A DNA stretch of 24,651 nucleotides from QYQL01 sp041674265. GTDB lineage: Bacteria; Verrucomicrobiota; Verrucomicrobiia; Chthoniobacterales; Terrimicrobiaceae. Location: contig JBAYWC010000036.1 in assembly GCA_041674265.1 (NCBI GenBank), forward strand, positions 1-24,651, read 5' to 3'. The translations under genes were made by a program, and so were the position numbers. The notes below the pieces were generated by a model. That model was not told the origin of the DNA. It ran no database searches and worked only from the letters and a program-made list of their open reading frames with translations. This document shows positions 6,529 through 13,673 of this stretch, in pieces; within the stretch, counting starts at the first letter, position 1, and every line of letters starts with the position of its first letter.

Positions 6529-9500
6529 TGGCGAGCATGGCATCGCTGTAGAAGGGCAGCAACTTCCCGCACGCTTTTTCCCAGCGGTTCGGATCGCGTT
6601 GCTGGAGGTATTCGAGCGCGGCGCGCAATGCCTCCCGCTGGCTGCGAAACCTCTCGACAAGCTGGTCGAGCCGTTCCCCCTGCTCGGCATTGGCGATGAG
6701 GAAATGGAGCACGTCCACCAGCGGGGGGGCGGCGGAGGAATGGATGGGTGGTTGATTGGATGAATGGGGAAGATCGAGGGGAATTTGCTCGGCGTGCGGG
6801 ATGGCTTCCTTTCCAATCATCCATTTATCCATCAATCCATCCATCCTTTCTCGCGGAGCGAGGACCTCGTAGGTGCGGCCGCCTTTCAAGCGGCCTTTGC
6901 GGAGAAGGGGCGGCCTGTGGCCGGTGAGGTCGCTCACTTCGAAGATTCCGCGCGTCAGCTTGCTGATGCTGTCCACGGACACCTCCCGCTTGTCGCACAG
7001 CGCGAGCAACCAGACCTGGCTCAGCGCGTCGGTGGATTCGAGTTCTGCGGGGAGCGGCATGTCGCGGGAGACGATCTGCTCGACCATCACGCGGATGTCC
7101 TGGAGCGCGGCGCGCAGCGGAAATGGCTCGCCGTTCCAGTCCAAAACCGCACCGTAGTGCCGGGAATACACTTCAAGGCATTTCCCGATGAGCACCATCC
7201 GCACGTCGGGCGGCGGGAGCGGCTGTCCGCCGTAGCGTCCCGATTCGATCCGCGCAATCTCGTCGCGCGCCCGCTGACGCACGAGCTGCCGCAGGCCCGC
7301 CCAGCTTCGGTTCGTCGCAATGTCTTCGGACCGGCGTTTCTTACAGATGTGGATGAGGTCGTAGGCAATTGCCTCCTTATCCATCAGGTGAAGCGACGAT
7401 TCACCTTCCGAGTGAACTGGATAAATAGCCTCCACTTCGAAGCCCGCATTCAGCAACGCCTCCAGCAGCGCCTGCCATGCTGAATCTTCTGCATGGTGGA
7501 ACGTAAATGCGAGAATTCCGTCTTCGCGTAATGCCCGGTATGCTTCACAAAAAACGCTACACAGGTCAGTCCCAAATTCCTTGTCGCCTTTCCCTCGGTG
7601 CTTATTTTTGATGACTTCGTCCAGCGTTGGAATCCGGTCAGGTAGAAATGCCGGATAATCCGCTTTCAAACCCAACCGCAGCCAGACGTAGTAAAATTCC
7701 GCAAGTTCAGCGTAATTGACGTTGTCTGAATACGGCGGATCCGTGATGACGAAATCAATACTGCCGTTTGAAACAATGGAAAGTTGTTTGCTCGAGTCGG
7801 CTATAAGGGTAGCTGACGCGTTCGTAGTTTTGTATAGGTTGTCACTCGGCTGTACCTCGCGCACTCGTTTCGCACCCTGATGAGAATAGCGCACGTCAGT
7901 GGTATTCATGGCAAAGTCCACCCCGGCGCGTGACTGCCAATAACGGCGCAAGAAACTACCCATTCCCCCTGCTGCAAGGCCCCAGACGTTTTGCTCGCAG
8001 ACTGTTACTTTTGGTTGATAATCGTGCCTAGCAAAAATCCCTTGGACTGTTTGACCTCCAGTTGAATCGCGCGAGGCCATATACCGACAGAAGAGATTAT
8101 TCGTATCGGTAGTGCCAGAAAGACAGAGAAGCAGTTGTTCTCGTAGACAGGTATTTTCTTCCTGCATGATGCACTGCAATAGCGTGGCTATTGCGAGAAT
8201 CTGCCGTTGTCCGAAAAGCTGATGCCAATAGTTGTAGTGGTGTGCAAGCAAGCCTGACTTAGTTTTCTCTCCGAGAGGGACTTTGCTCCTCGGCCACGGC
8301 AGCGAAGCCTTGTTCTCTTCCCACCATTTCTCGGTTTGCGAGTAGAGTGTTTGATCCGTAGCGCTATGGCGCGCGTAGTATTTTCCACTCTGCATCCAGA
8401 CGAGATTGTGCGTCCGCGGGATGCGCGCCGGGCGCGCGGGATAGTTGGATGAATGGATGTGTGGGTGACTGGATGAGGTCGTCTGAGCGCGCGGAGTCTT
8501 TTCACATTTATCCATCCATCCACTCATCCATTCATCCAGCGCCACGGTTTCTTCACCGTCGTCCGCAGCACCGTCGCACTCCGGGCTGTAGGCTTGAAGG
8601 GCGTATGCGCTCATGGGAAGGCGTTGGTCCTCCGGCAACGCGCGGACCGAGGCGATGATCGCGTCGTTGTTCCCGCAATGCGGGCAGACGTAGCGTCCCT
8701 TTTCGGACACATGGCTGCAAAGCGGGTCGAAGCTGTGTCCCGCCGGGCTGGTGATTGGCATTTCGGGGGGCAGTTCGCCGCGCCACTGGAAGACTTCCTC
8801 GCTCTGCGGACAAAGAAGCACGGTGAGCGGCACTTTCTTGCGCTGCGTCTTCTGCTTTTTTCCGGTCTTTTCGTCGCGAGCGACGGCCGGCGGTTTCACC
8901 ACTTCGTAGCAATGCGGGCAGCAAACGTGCCCTTTTTCCAAAATGCCCCAGCGGACGGCAGCCTGTGAGCCATCGCTTTCGCCCTGCGCGACGTAGAGTC
9001 CACCGTCGGGATGCGAGTAGGACCAGCGGGCACTGCCTTTGCCATTGGAATTGCGCGGGCTGTGGAGCATGAGCCGGGGGTCGGCGATGAGCGCGGCCGG
9101 TTCGATTTCCCAATCGAACCTCTTTTTGCACTTCGGGCATTCGCAGTCCGGGACGAAGCGGATGCTCGGGCTCTTGGCGGCGACGATATAATCGGAGAAC
9201 AGCGGGACCTGCCTGCCGCAATTTGCGCCCGTGCAGATGGCGGACTTCACCCAGAATGTGTAGATGACATCCGACGGGGGGAGGGATGGTTGGGTGGATA
9301 GATGCTGCGGATGATTGGATGATTGGATGGATGGATGTTTGGATGAATGCCCGCTGGCGGACGGCTTGTCTTTCCCATCCATCCATTCATCCAGACATCC
9401 ATCCATCCTTTCCGCCGTCCACGGCGGCGCGGTCTTGTAGAGGCCGAGGAGCGTTTCTCTGAGCGGTTTGCCCGACCAGGGGACCGTGCGATTCGCAAGG

Positions 9501-9886
9501 CGTTCGAACGCGGCATCCAAAGCTGCGGGATCCACCGGCTCGACCTCGGTTTTGACAATGAACCAGGCGACCGGGTTGAGATCCACCCCGACGACCTTGC
9601 AACCGAGCCGCAGCGCCTCGACAACCGTCGTGCCGCCGCCCATGAACGGATCGAGAACAACCTTCCCGTTCGTATCCGGATCATTCGTGTGGTCGCGGTA
9701 AAACTCGGCCATGATGTCCGTGCCGGCCGGCTTGAGCGCCGCGAGCAGGATGGCGCGGAACACGCAGGATGCACGCCGCGCAAACCATTTGTGCATCTGG
9801 TAAATCGGCTTGAACGCATTACGCTCCGGCACCGCCAGTCGGTTGATCTCGACAATCGGAAAGTCTTCTTCGATGGCGCGTTTCAT
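6494..9886 (-). CDS. DUF1156-type zinc-ribbon DNA adenine methyltransferase with in-frame repeat insertions
   Basis: This large protein (1130 aa) is predicted to methylate DNA at adenine N6, marking host DNA in a defence system. The N-terminus has the DUF1156 look (IEEDFPIVEINRLAVPE, MHKWFARRAS). The SAM-binding motif DPFMGGGTT is at 79-87, followed by VGVDLNP near 100-105. Several zinc-knuckle pairs lie between about residues 217 and 430, including CPKC, CPHC and CPHCGNND. The catalytic motif DPPY is at 716-719. Three palindromic repeats are inserted in frame at about residues 158-204, 450-480 and 1014-1048. Each begins MDG/DEWM-like and ends HSS/HP/IHSS-like. The stop codon itself lies in a repeat arm (tail GGEGMGG). 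The start ATG overlaps the peptidase stop by ATGA. The long 5' extension of the frame is only antisense-free read-through. Confidence 0.93.
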   Translation of the reverse strand: MKRAIEEDFPIVEINRLAVPERNAFKPIYQMHKWFARRASCVFRAILLAALKPAGTDIMAEFYRDHTNDPDTNGKVVLDPFMGGGTTVVEALRLGCKVVGVDLNPVAWFIVKTEVEPVDPAALDAAFERLANRTVPWSGKPLRETLLGLYKTAPPWTAERMDGCLDEWMDGKDKPSASGHSSKHPSIQSSNHPQHLSTQPSLPPSDVIYTFWVKSAICTGANCGRQVPLFSDYIVAAKSPSIRFVPDCECPKCKKRFDWEIEPAALIADPRLMLHSPRNSNGKGSARWSYSHPDGGLYVAQGESDGSQAAVRWGILEKGHVCCPHCYEVVKPPAVARDEKTGKKQKTQRKKVPLTVLLCPQSEEVFQWRGELPPEMPITSPAGHSFDPLCSHVSEKGRYVCPHCGNNDAIIASVRALPEDQRLPMSAYALQAYSPECDGAADDGEETVALDEWMSGWMDKCEKTPRAQTTSSSHPHIHSSNYPARPARIPRTHNLVWMQSGKYYARHSATDQTLYSQTEKWWEENKASLPWPRSKVPLGEKTKSGLLAHHYNYWHQLFGQRQILAIATLLQCIMQEENTCLREQLLLCLSGTTDTNNLFCRYMASRDSTGGQTVQGIFARHDYQPKVTVCEQNVWGLAAGGMGSFLRRYWQSRAGVDFAMNTTDVRYSHQGAKRVREVQPSDNLYKTTNASATLIADSSKQLSIVSNGSIDFVITDPPYSDNVNYAELAEFYYVWLRLGLKADYPAFLPDRIPTLDEVIKNKHRGKGDKEFGTDLCSVFCEAYRALREDGILAFTFHHAEDSAWQALLEALLNAGFEVEAIYPVHSEGESSLHLMDKEAIAYDLIHICKKRRSEDIATNRSWAGLRQLVRQRARDEIARIESGRYGGQPLPPPDVRMVLIGKCLEVYSRHYGAVLDWNGEPFPLRAALQDIRVMVEQIVSRDMPLPAELESTDALSQVWLLALCDKREVSVDSISKLTRGIFEVSDLTGHRPPLLRKGRLKGGRTYEVLAPRERMDGLMDKWMIGKEAIPHAEQIPLDLPHSSNQPPIHSSAAPPLVDVLHFLIANAEQGERLDQLVERFRSQREALRAALEYLQQRDPNRWEKACGKLLPFYSDAMLAKYFTGGEGMGG
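6742..6846. repeat. In-frame palindromic element, copy 3 in the methylase
   Basis: The left arm 6742-6767 and the reverse complement of the right arm 6821-6846 agree at about 20 of 26 positions, with a loop of about 53 nt. It is preceded by GGCGGCGGAGGAAT like the other copies. On the coding strand it reads RMDGLMDKWMIG ... HSSNQPPIHSS and leaves the methylase frame open. Confidence 0.8.
8445..8541. repeat. In-frame palindromic element, copy 2 in the methylase
   Basis: The arm segment 8446-8459 is exactly complementary to 8525-8538, with weaker pairing continuing inward and a central unpaired part rich in GCGC. On the coding strand it reads DEWMSGWMDK ... SSSHPHIHSSNYP. It lies between zinc-ribbon blocks and the next conserved segment (THNLVWMQSG), so it looks like an added surface loop. 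Confidence 0.8.
9275..9415. repeat. In-frame palindromic element, copy 1 in the methylase
   Basis: This is the best-preserved hairpin. The 25-nt arm 9325-9349 matches the reverse complement of 9384-9408 at 24 of 25 positions, with a 34-nt loop. A further GGATGG-rich tract extends to about 9275. It encodes about 47 residues (ERMDGCLDEWMDGK ... HSSKHPSIQSSNHP) between the SAM domain and the segment DVIYTFWVKS. Confidence 0.85.
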
Positions 9887-11463
9887 TTGGTCATGAACTT
9901 GTGCTGGAACGGCGTGGAGTTCGGGTGGATCGAAAACTGGGTCGGCTCTTTGCCCTGACGGTCGTTCAGAATCAGCAGATCGGCGAAGTGATTCGCGATG
10001 ACCCCGCGGGTCGGTGCGGGAGCCGTGCTGTCCACAATCACCCGTCCGAGGCATTTTCGTGCCGTTTTCTGCGGCTGGTTCAGAAGTGTGCTGGAGCTGA
10101 ATTCCGTCACCCAGATGTATTTGGGATAGTCGAGGAGCAGCAATTTTTCTCCGACATCAACTTGGAGCCCGCCCGCAGCGACTTCCGCCCGGATGTCCTG
10201 CTGAAACTCCACGGAACGGCGCAGATAGCTTCGGTATTCGAGGGTTAAAAGCAGGGGCGCAAGATCGGGGCGGAAAGCCGACAAAATGTCCTTCACGATC
10301 TCCGGTTTGGAGGGATCGGGCTTTTTGGCGAGCATCAGCTCCACGTCGTTGACTGCCATCCGCTCGGCTTCTTCGCCCGAGAGTGTCGCTTCGGGCGGTA
10401 TGACGACCAGGATGAGCTGGATCTGATCAAAGGTCAGAACATCAGGGACCGGCCCAAACAACGGCATTTCGACATAGGGACCGGTATTGTCGTTATTCAC
10501 GAAGAATCCGGGAATCCGCTGGAGCGAGATCGATGCCTGGGCATTCGGATCATATTTATGGCCAATTCCAACCAGCGCGTGATCTGATGTGCCAAAGATC
10601 ACCGGCAGGCCGCTCTCGATGTAGCGATAAGCAATATCGGCAAGCTTGGCCGTGCGTTGTCGCCGGAGCTGTTCCCAGTATGCAGATTTTTGGGCTGCGG
10701 GATCGGCTGTCACGGGATACGCCTTTTCGACGTGTTTGTGACTGCCGTCGAGCATGTCGCGCTGGTAGCTGAGAGCCGATAGCGTCATGCCCTGGAGCGC
10801 GTCGAGCATCTGGACAAACGTCAGGCCCCTTTCCGCCGGGTAGTGGCGGCCAAGAGAACCGTGCGCTTTTGCAAGCAGATTGACCTCCGCCGGAAGGAAT
10901 TCGCGGTGGCCAAAGCGGTGGCTCATGTATCGCGCAAGCATCCACAAACACGCCTGTGCACAGGCCCCAACCTGAGTGTCCTGCTGGATGAAAGGCATTG
11001 CGGACACGGAAAATCTTTCTCCGAGGATGTGTGAGGAAAACTCCGCCGTGCAGGTGATGAACTCCGTGTCGCCGTTGTTGATGATTGGCTTGATGCATGT
11101 TCTTCCCACACGCTGGAGATCGGTCGGCCGCAGGACCATGAAGCCGAGATATTGATCCCGGAATTGGCCGAATCCGGTCGTTGTGCCGACCGGAATATCT
11201 GCTGCAAAAAAGTGCAGGCGGGTGCACCTGTGCGGGTAGTCCTTGAAAGACTTGCTGTAAAACGCGGCCAGTTCGTCCTGATAGTCCTGATCGACGTAGC
11301 CCTTCTCGAAGACAACCGTCACGCAATTCAGTGGCTGGCGGCCCAGGGCTTCGAGGATATTCTCCGACGGTGTTTGGTTTCCGTTGTAAGGCGAGGCCTC
11401 TTCTTCAAATCGCTTTTTGAATTCAGCAGTGCCGAATTTCTCGATGTGGAACTGCTTGTTCAT
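9883..11463 (-). CDS. Putative C39-like (papain-fold) cysteine peptidase in the defence operon
   Basis: I do not recognise the full-length family (526 aa). The central part fits peptidase C39. The block QQDTQVGACAQACLWMLARY (160-179) aligns with the Q-x-x-x-x-D-C-G-x-A-C-L-x-M pattern, making Cys168 the nucleophile. His295 lies in SDHALVGIGHKYD. Asp325 lies in FFVNNDNTGPY, where C39 enzymes have DP. The N-terminal 150 aa and the last 150 aa have no motif I know. There are no membrane segments or ABC parts, so it is not a bacteriocin exporter. The start ATG 11461-11463 directly follows a terminator-like hairpin and T-tract, with no visible Shine-Dalgarno. The stop overlaps the methylase start by ATGA. 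A protease role in phage sensing or effector activation is inference. Confidence 0.8.
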   Translation of the reverse strand: MNKQFHIEKFGTAEFKKRFEEEASPYNGNQTPSENILEALGRQPLNCVTVVFEKGYVDQDYQDELAAFYSKSFKDYPHRCTRLHFFAADIPVGTTTGFGQFRDQYLGFMVLRPTDLQRVGRTCIKPIINNGDTEFITCTAEFSSHILGERFSVSAMPFIQQDTQVGACAQACLWMLARYMSHRFGHREFLPAEVNLLAKAHGSLGRHYPAERGLTFVQMLDALQGMTLSALSYQRDMLDGSHKHVEKAYPVTADPAAQKSAYWEQLRRQRTAKLADIAYRYIESGLPVIFGTSDHALVGIGHKYDPNAQASISLQRIPGFFVNNDNTGPYVEMPLFGPVPDVLTFDQIQLILVVIPPEATLSGEEAERMAVNDVELMLAKKPDPSKPEIVKDILSAFRPDLAPLLLTLEYRSYLRRSVEFQQDIRAEVAAGGLQVDVGEKLLLLDYPKYIWVTEFSSSTLLNQPQKTARKCLGRVIVDSTAPAPTRGVIANHFADLLILNDRQGKEPTQFSIHPNSTPFQHKFMTK

Positions 11464-11470
11464 AAAAAGC

Positions 11471-11500
11471 AGAAAGCCGCCAAAAGCATGGCGGCTTTCT
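11471..11500 (-). terminator. Intrinsic-terminator-like hairpin or attenuator before the peptidase gene
   Basis: A perfect 11-bp stem (AGAAAGCCGCC/GGCGGCTTTCT) with an 8-nt loop is followed on the minus strand by GCTTTTT and then, at once, the peptidase ATG. It sits between the 66-aa ORF and the peptidase. The plus-strand side has TTAAAAA after the stem, a poor terminator in that direction. It could stop transcription, attenuate it, or mask translation initiation. Confidence 0.6.
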
Positions 11501-11530
11501 TAAAAACGAGGTGCGATGGCGTGAAGATAC

Positions 11531-11731
11531 CTACAGGAATACCCGCTGCGCGGCTCCCTCCATCGAACGGGCCCGTGCCTGCTCGTAGGCTTTGGCCTCT
11601 ACCGACATGATTTCGATCACCTCGCGCCAGTGCGCATCCCAGTCGATGCTTTTGATCGCCTGAAGCAACTGCGCCTCCGAAACGGTTCCCGCCGGAGGGG
11701 CCTGATGGAGTGGTTCTGTCAATGCTGGCAT
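11531..11731 (-). CDS. Small ORF (66 aa) of unknown function upstream of the peptidase
   Basis: The predicted product starts MPALTEPLHQAPPAG and continues with a helical, acidic-amphipathic stretch (SEAQLLQAIKSIDWDAHWRE, VEAKAYEQARARSMEGAAQ). It has no membrane segment or known motif. It is on the same strand as the island, follows the 209-nt gap after the toxin gene, and precedes the hairpin. It could be an accessory peptide, an antitoxin-like partner of the peptidase, or a leader ORF for the hairpin. Reality as a gene is plausible but unproven because it is short. Confidence 0.5.
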   Translation of the reverse strand: MPALTEPLHQAPPAGTVSEAQLLQAIKSIDWDAHWREVIEIMSVEAKAYEQARARSMEGAAQRVFL

Positions 11732-11940
11732 GGTGGTGTTTGGTGGTTTTCAGCTCTTCGCCTGCTGGTTCCTGCCAAGAAATCTCTGTGGCAGGGCTCG
11801 TGCCGAATAATCGATTTTTCCTCCCCGAATGTAAGCAAAAATACGCGGCATGCAAATTGCACGCCTCAGGTAAGCCCTTGCCGGAGCCGGTCGTCAACAA
11901 GAAAATGCACTCCCGAAAAGGCGCGTTTTTCATAAAAGTC

Positions 11941-12438
11941 TCACACAAGGTCGTCCGGTTTATAGACAATAAGACCCTGGATGTGGTCGAAGTGGGAATC
12001 GGCAGTGACGATTTCATTGATGCCGAGGCGGCGGGCGACAGCAAGGTTGACCGAATCAATCGTGAGCAGCCCCATTTGTCGCTGGAGTTCAAGCGCAACG
12101 GCGAAGTCGGTTGCGCCCGCTTCCATCAATGCCAACTCTCCGCCAAGCAGCGCCCGCACATCGCCGGCATAAACGGAGAGCTGCCGCACCATCTCGGGCT
12201 TTTGCGCAAGGGTCCTGGCGGGATTCGAAGGCGCCCGGCCGGTGGCCTGCGCCTCCTGCATCATCCGCCGATGGCAGAACTCGGCGACAACAAACCCGGA
12301 AATGACGCCATGAACCGCCAGGGTGTTGCAGCGGGAGAGCAGTTGGCGGCACTGCACGGACTGGCCCCTGCGCGCATAGACCAGCACGTTGGTATCAATG
12401 AAGACGGTGCTCCCGTTGATGATGTCGTCGAGGGTCAT
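11941..12438 (-). CDS. vapC: PIN-domain toxin (VapC-like ribonuclease)
   Basis: A PIN-domain protein of 165 aa. The acidic metal-binding residues of the fold are visible: Asp15 in FIDTNVLVY, Glu53 in FVVAEF, Asp128 in LTIDSVNLAVA, and Asp147 in VTADSHFD. VapC proteins cleave RNA, often tRNA, when freed from their antitoxin. The start ATG overlaps the antitoxin stop by ATGA, the usual layout of such pairs. About 209 nt with no clear gene follow, before the 66-aa ORF. The product is about 25 residues longer than a typical VapC, mostly in the loop after residue 60. Confidence 0.9.
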   Translation of the reverse strand: MTLDDIINGSTVFIDTNVLVYARRGQSVQCRQLLSRCNTLAVHGVISGFVVAEFCHRRMMQEAQATGRAPSNPARTLAQKPEMVRQLSVYAGDVRALLGGELALMEAGATDFAVALELQRQMGLLTIDSVNLAVARRLGINEIVTADSHFDHIQGLIVYKPDDLV

Positions 12439-12677
12439 TGCTCGAAGAAATCCGCCTCCATGGATTCCCGGAATTGCTCCGGCGTGAGCCTCAACGGATC
12501 CGCTTCCAGAAGCCGGGCGAGACCGGACTTTTTTCCGCGGGGCTGCGTCTGCTTTTGAAGGTAGGCCGCGATGGCTTCCTGGATCACTTCGCCGATCGCG
12601 CGCCTTTCGCGGGCGGCAGCGATCTTGAGATCCTGATAGACCTCGTCTTCGAGCTGGGTGCCGATTTTGATTTTCAT
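12435..12677 (-). CDS. Ribbon-helix-helix antitoxin paired with the PIN toxin
   Basis: An 80-aa product with an N-terminal ribbon-helix-helix pattern: a beta strand (MKIKIGTQLEDEV), then the helices YQDLKIAAARERRAI and GEVIQEAIAAYLQ. The C-terminal tail (ARLLEADPLRLTPEQF) would wrap the toxin. Such antitoxins bind their own promoter DNA. Here, however, the gene starts only 4 nt after the PglZ stop, so the pair shares the defence transcript instead of having an obvious promoter of its own. Confidence 0.85.
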   Translation of the reverse strand: MKIKIGTQLEDEVYQDLKIAAARERRAIGEVIQEAIAAYLQKQTQPRGKKSGLARLLEADPLRLTPEQFRESMEADFFEQ

Positions 12678-12681
12678 GGTA

Positions 12682-13668
12682 TCACTTGCGTTCGAGTTCG
12701 ATCCAGGGGACGAGGGTTTCCATGAGCGAGAAGCCCCCGTGCTGGTAGAGGCGGTTGGATGAAGGGCCGGGCTTGCGTGTGCGGATGCGCCCGCGCAGCA
12801 GCGCGAGCCGACGGGACGGGACGAGTTGCAGGTCGGGGTGCCAGGCCGGGAATCGGTCTTCGGGTGGGAACTCCCGCCACCGGGATTGTTCCAGGAGTGC
12901 TCCGGCATCGGCTTGAAGCGCGCCCGTCTCCCCGCCCGCGCCGAAAAAAACATAGCCGTGATCGCTGGTGACGACGATCGGCACGCCGGCAGGTATGGCC
13001 TGCACCGTACACTTCCAGATCGTCTCGATGTAGCTGGCAAACGTGCTGAAGAGTTGTTCGCTGCGGGCATTGTCGTCGAAGAAAAGCCCGTCAGGGTAGT
13101 GAGACCAGACGAGCAGGCTGCGACCGACAGGGAAATTGTCCCGAGAGTTCGGCTGCCCAAAATAGAAGGCCTGCGCGTTTTTTTCGGCGAACTCCCGGCG
13201 TCCGGGAAGATCAGAGGGGCTGACCGGTTTGCCAAGCAACCGCTGCTCGACGAATGAGCGCGTTTCCGTCGGGAGGCACGTCGCGACCGCGCGCGCGCTT
13301 TTGACCCGGAAACCCGAAGCCGCAGCGCGTTCGAGGAGCATCGGCATTTCCCGCAGGGAGAGACCGTCGAAAACCACGGCGGCATGCGGCGAAGGCAACG
13401 CGAGAGGCGCGGAAAGCCCGAGCCAGTCGGCAAGGGTCGTGGCACCCGCGCTTGCGGATTCCAGTTCATCCCACACATGGGGGGCGCCAGCAGCAATCAA
13501 AGCCTCCAGATCACAGACCGCGAGTTCCCCTTTACGGAGGTAATCTTCGCTGGACAATCCGGCATAGCGCTCCCGGCTCCACACCGTCTCTGTGAGCCAG
13601 CCGGTGATTGCCTGAAGCCGGGATCCCTCGCCGGTGAGTCCCTGATGATGGAAATGAATGTCGGACAT
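12682..13668 (-). CDS. pglZ: Short PglZ-domain protein (alkaline-phosphatase superfamily)
   Basis: The 328-aa product has the PglZ signature blocks: VVFDGLSLREMP with Asp101, IVVTSDHGYVF with Asp236-His237, and a C-terminal HGGFSLMETLVPWIEL with the last metal-ligand histidine. These are the metal-binding residues of the alkaline phosphatase fold. PglZ is a core component of BREX and Pgl anti-phage systems. This version is much shorter than typical BREX PglZ (roughly 700-900 aa) and is essentially the catalytic domain alone. The start ATG is 5 nt after the DUF499 ATPase stop. The upstream in-frame extension was rejected because it lies inside that gene. Confidence 0.9.
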   Translation of the reverse strand: MSDIHFHHQGLTGEGSRLQAITGWLTETVWSRERYAGLSSEDYLRKGELAVCDLEALIAAGAPHVWDELESASAGATTLADWLGLSAPLALPSPHAAVVFDGLSLREMPMLLERAAASGFRVKSARAVATCLPTETRSFVEQRLLGKPVSPSDLPGRREFAEKNAQAFYFGQPNSRDNFPVGRSLLVWSHYPDGLFFDDNARSEQLFSTFASYIETIWKCTVQAIPAGVPIVVTSDHGYVFFGAGGETGALQADAGALLEQSRWREFPPEDRFPAWHPDLQLVPSRRLALLRGRIRTRKPGPSSNRLYQHGGFSLMETLVPWIELERK

Positions 13669-13673
13669 GGCGG

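Noticed and set aside
5909..9415. GGATG/CATCC repeats as a CRISPR array or simple microsatellite
   Set aside because: Copies are few, irregularly spaced and arranged as inverted arms with gene sequence between them. There are no equal spacers, and the tracts are imperfect, unlike slipped microsatellites.
6494..10054. Longer methylase starting near 10054
   Set aside because: The extra 56 codons lie inside the peptidase gene and lack conserved sequence. The ATG at 9886 begins the DUF1156 block and gives the ATGA overlap.
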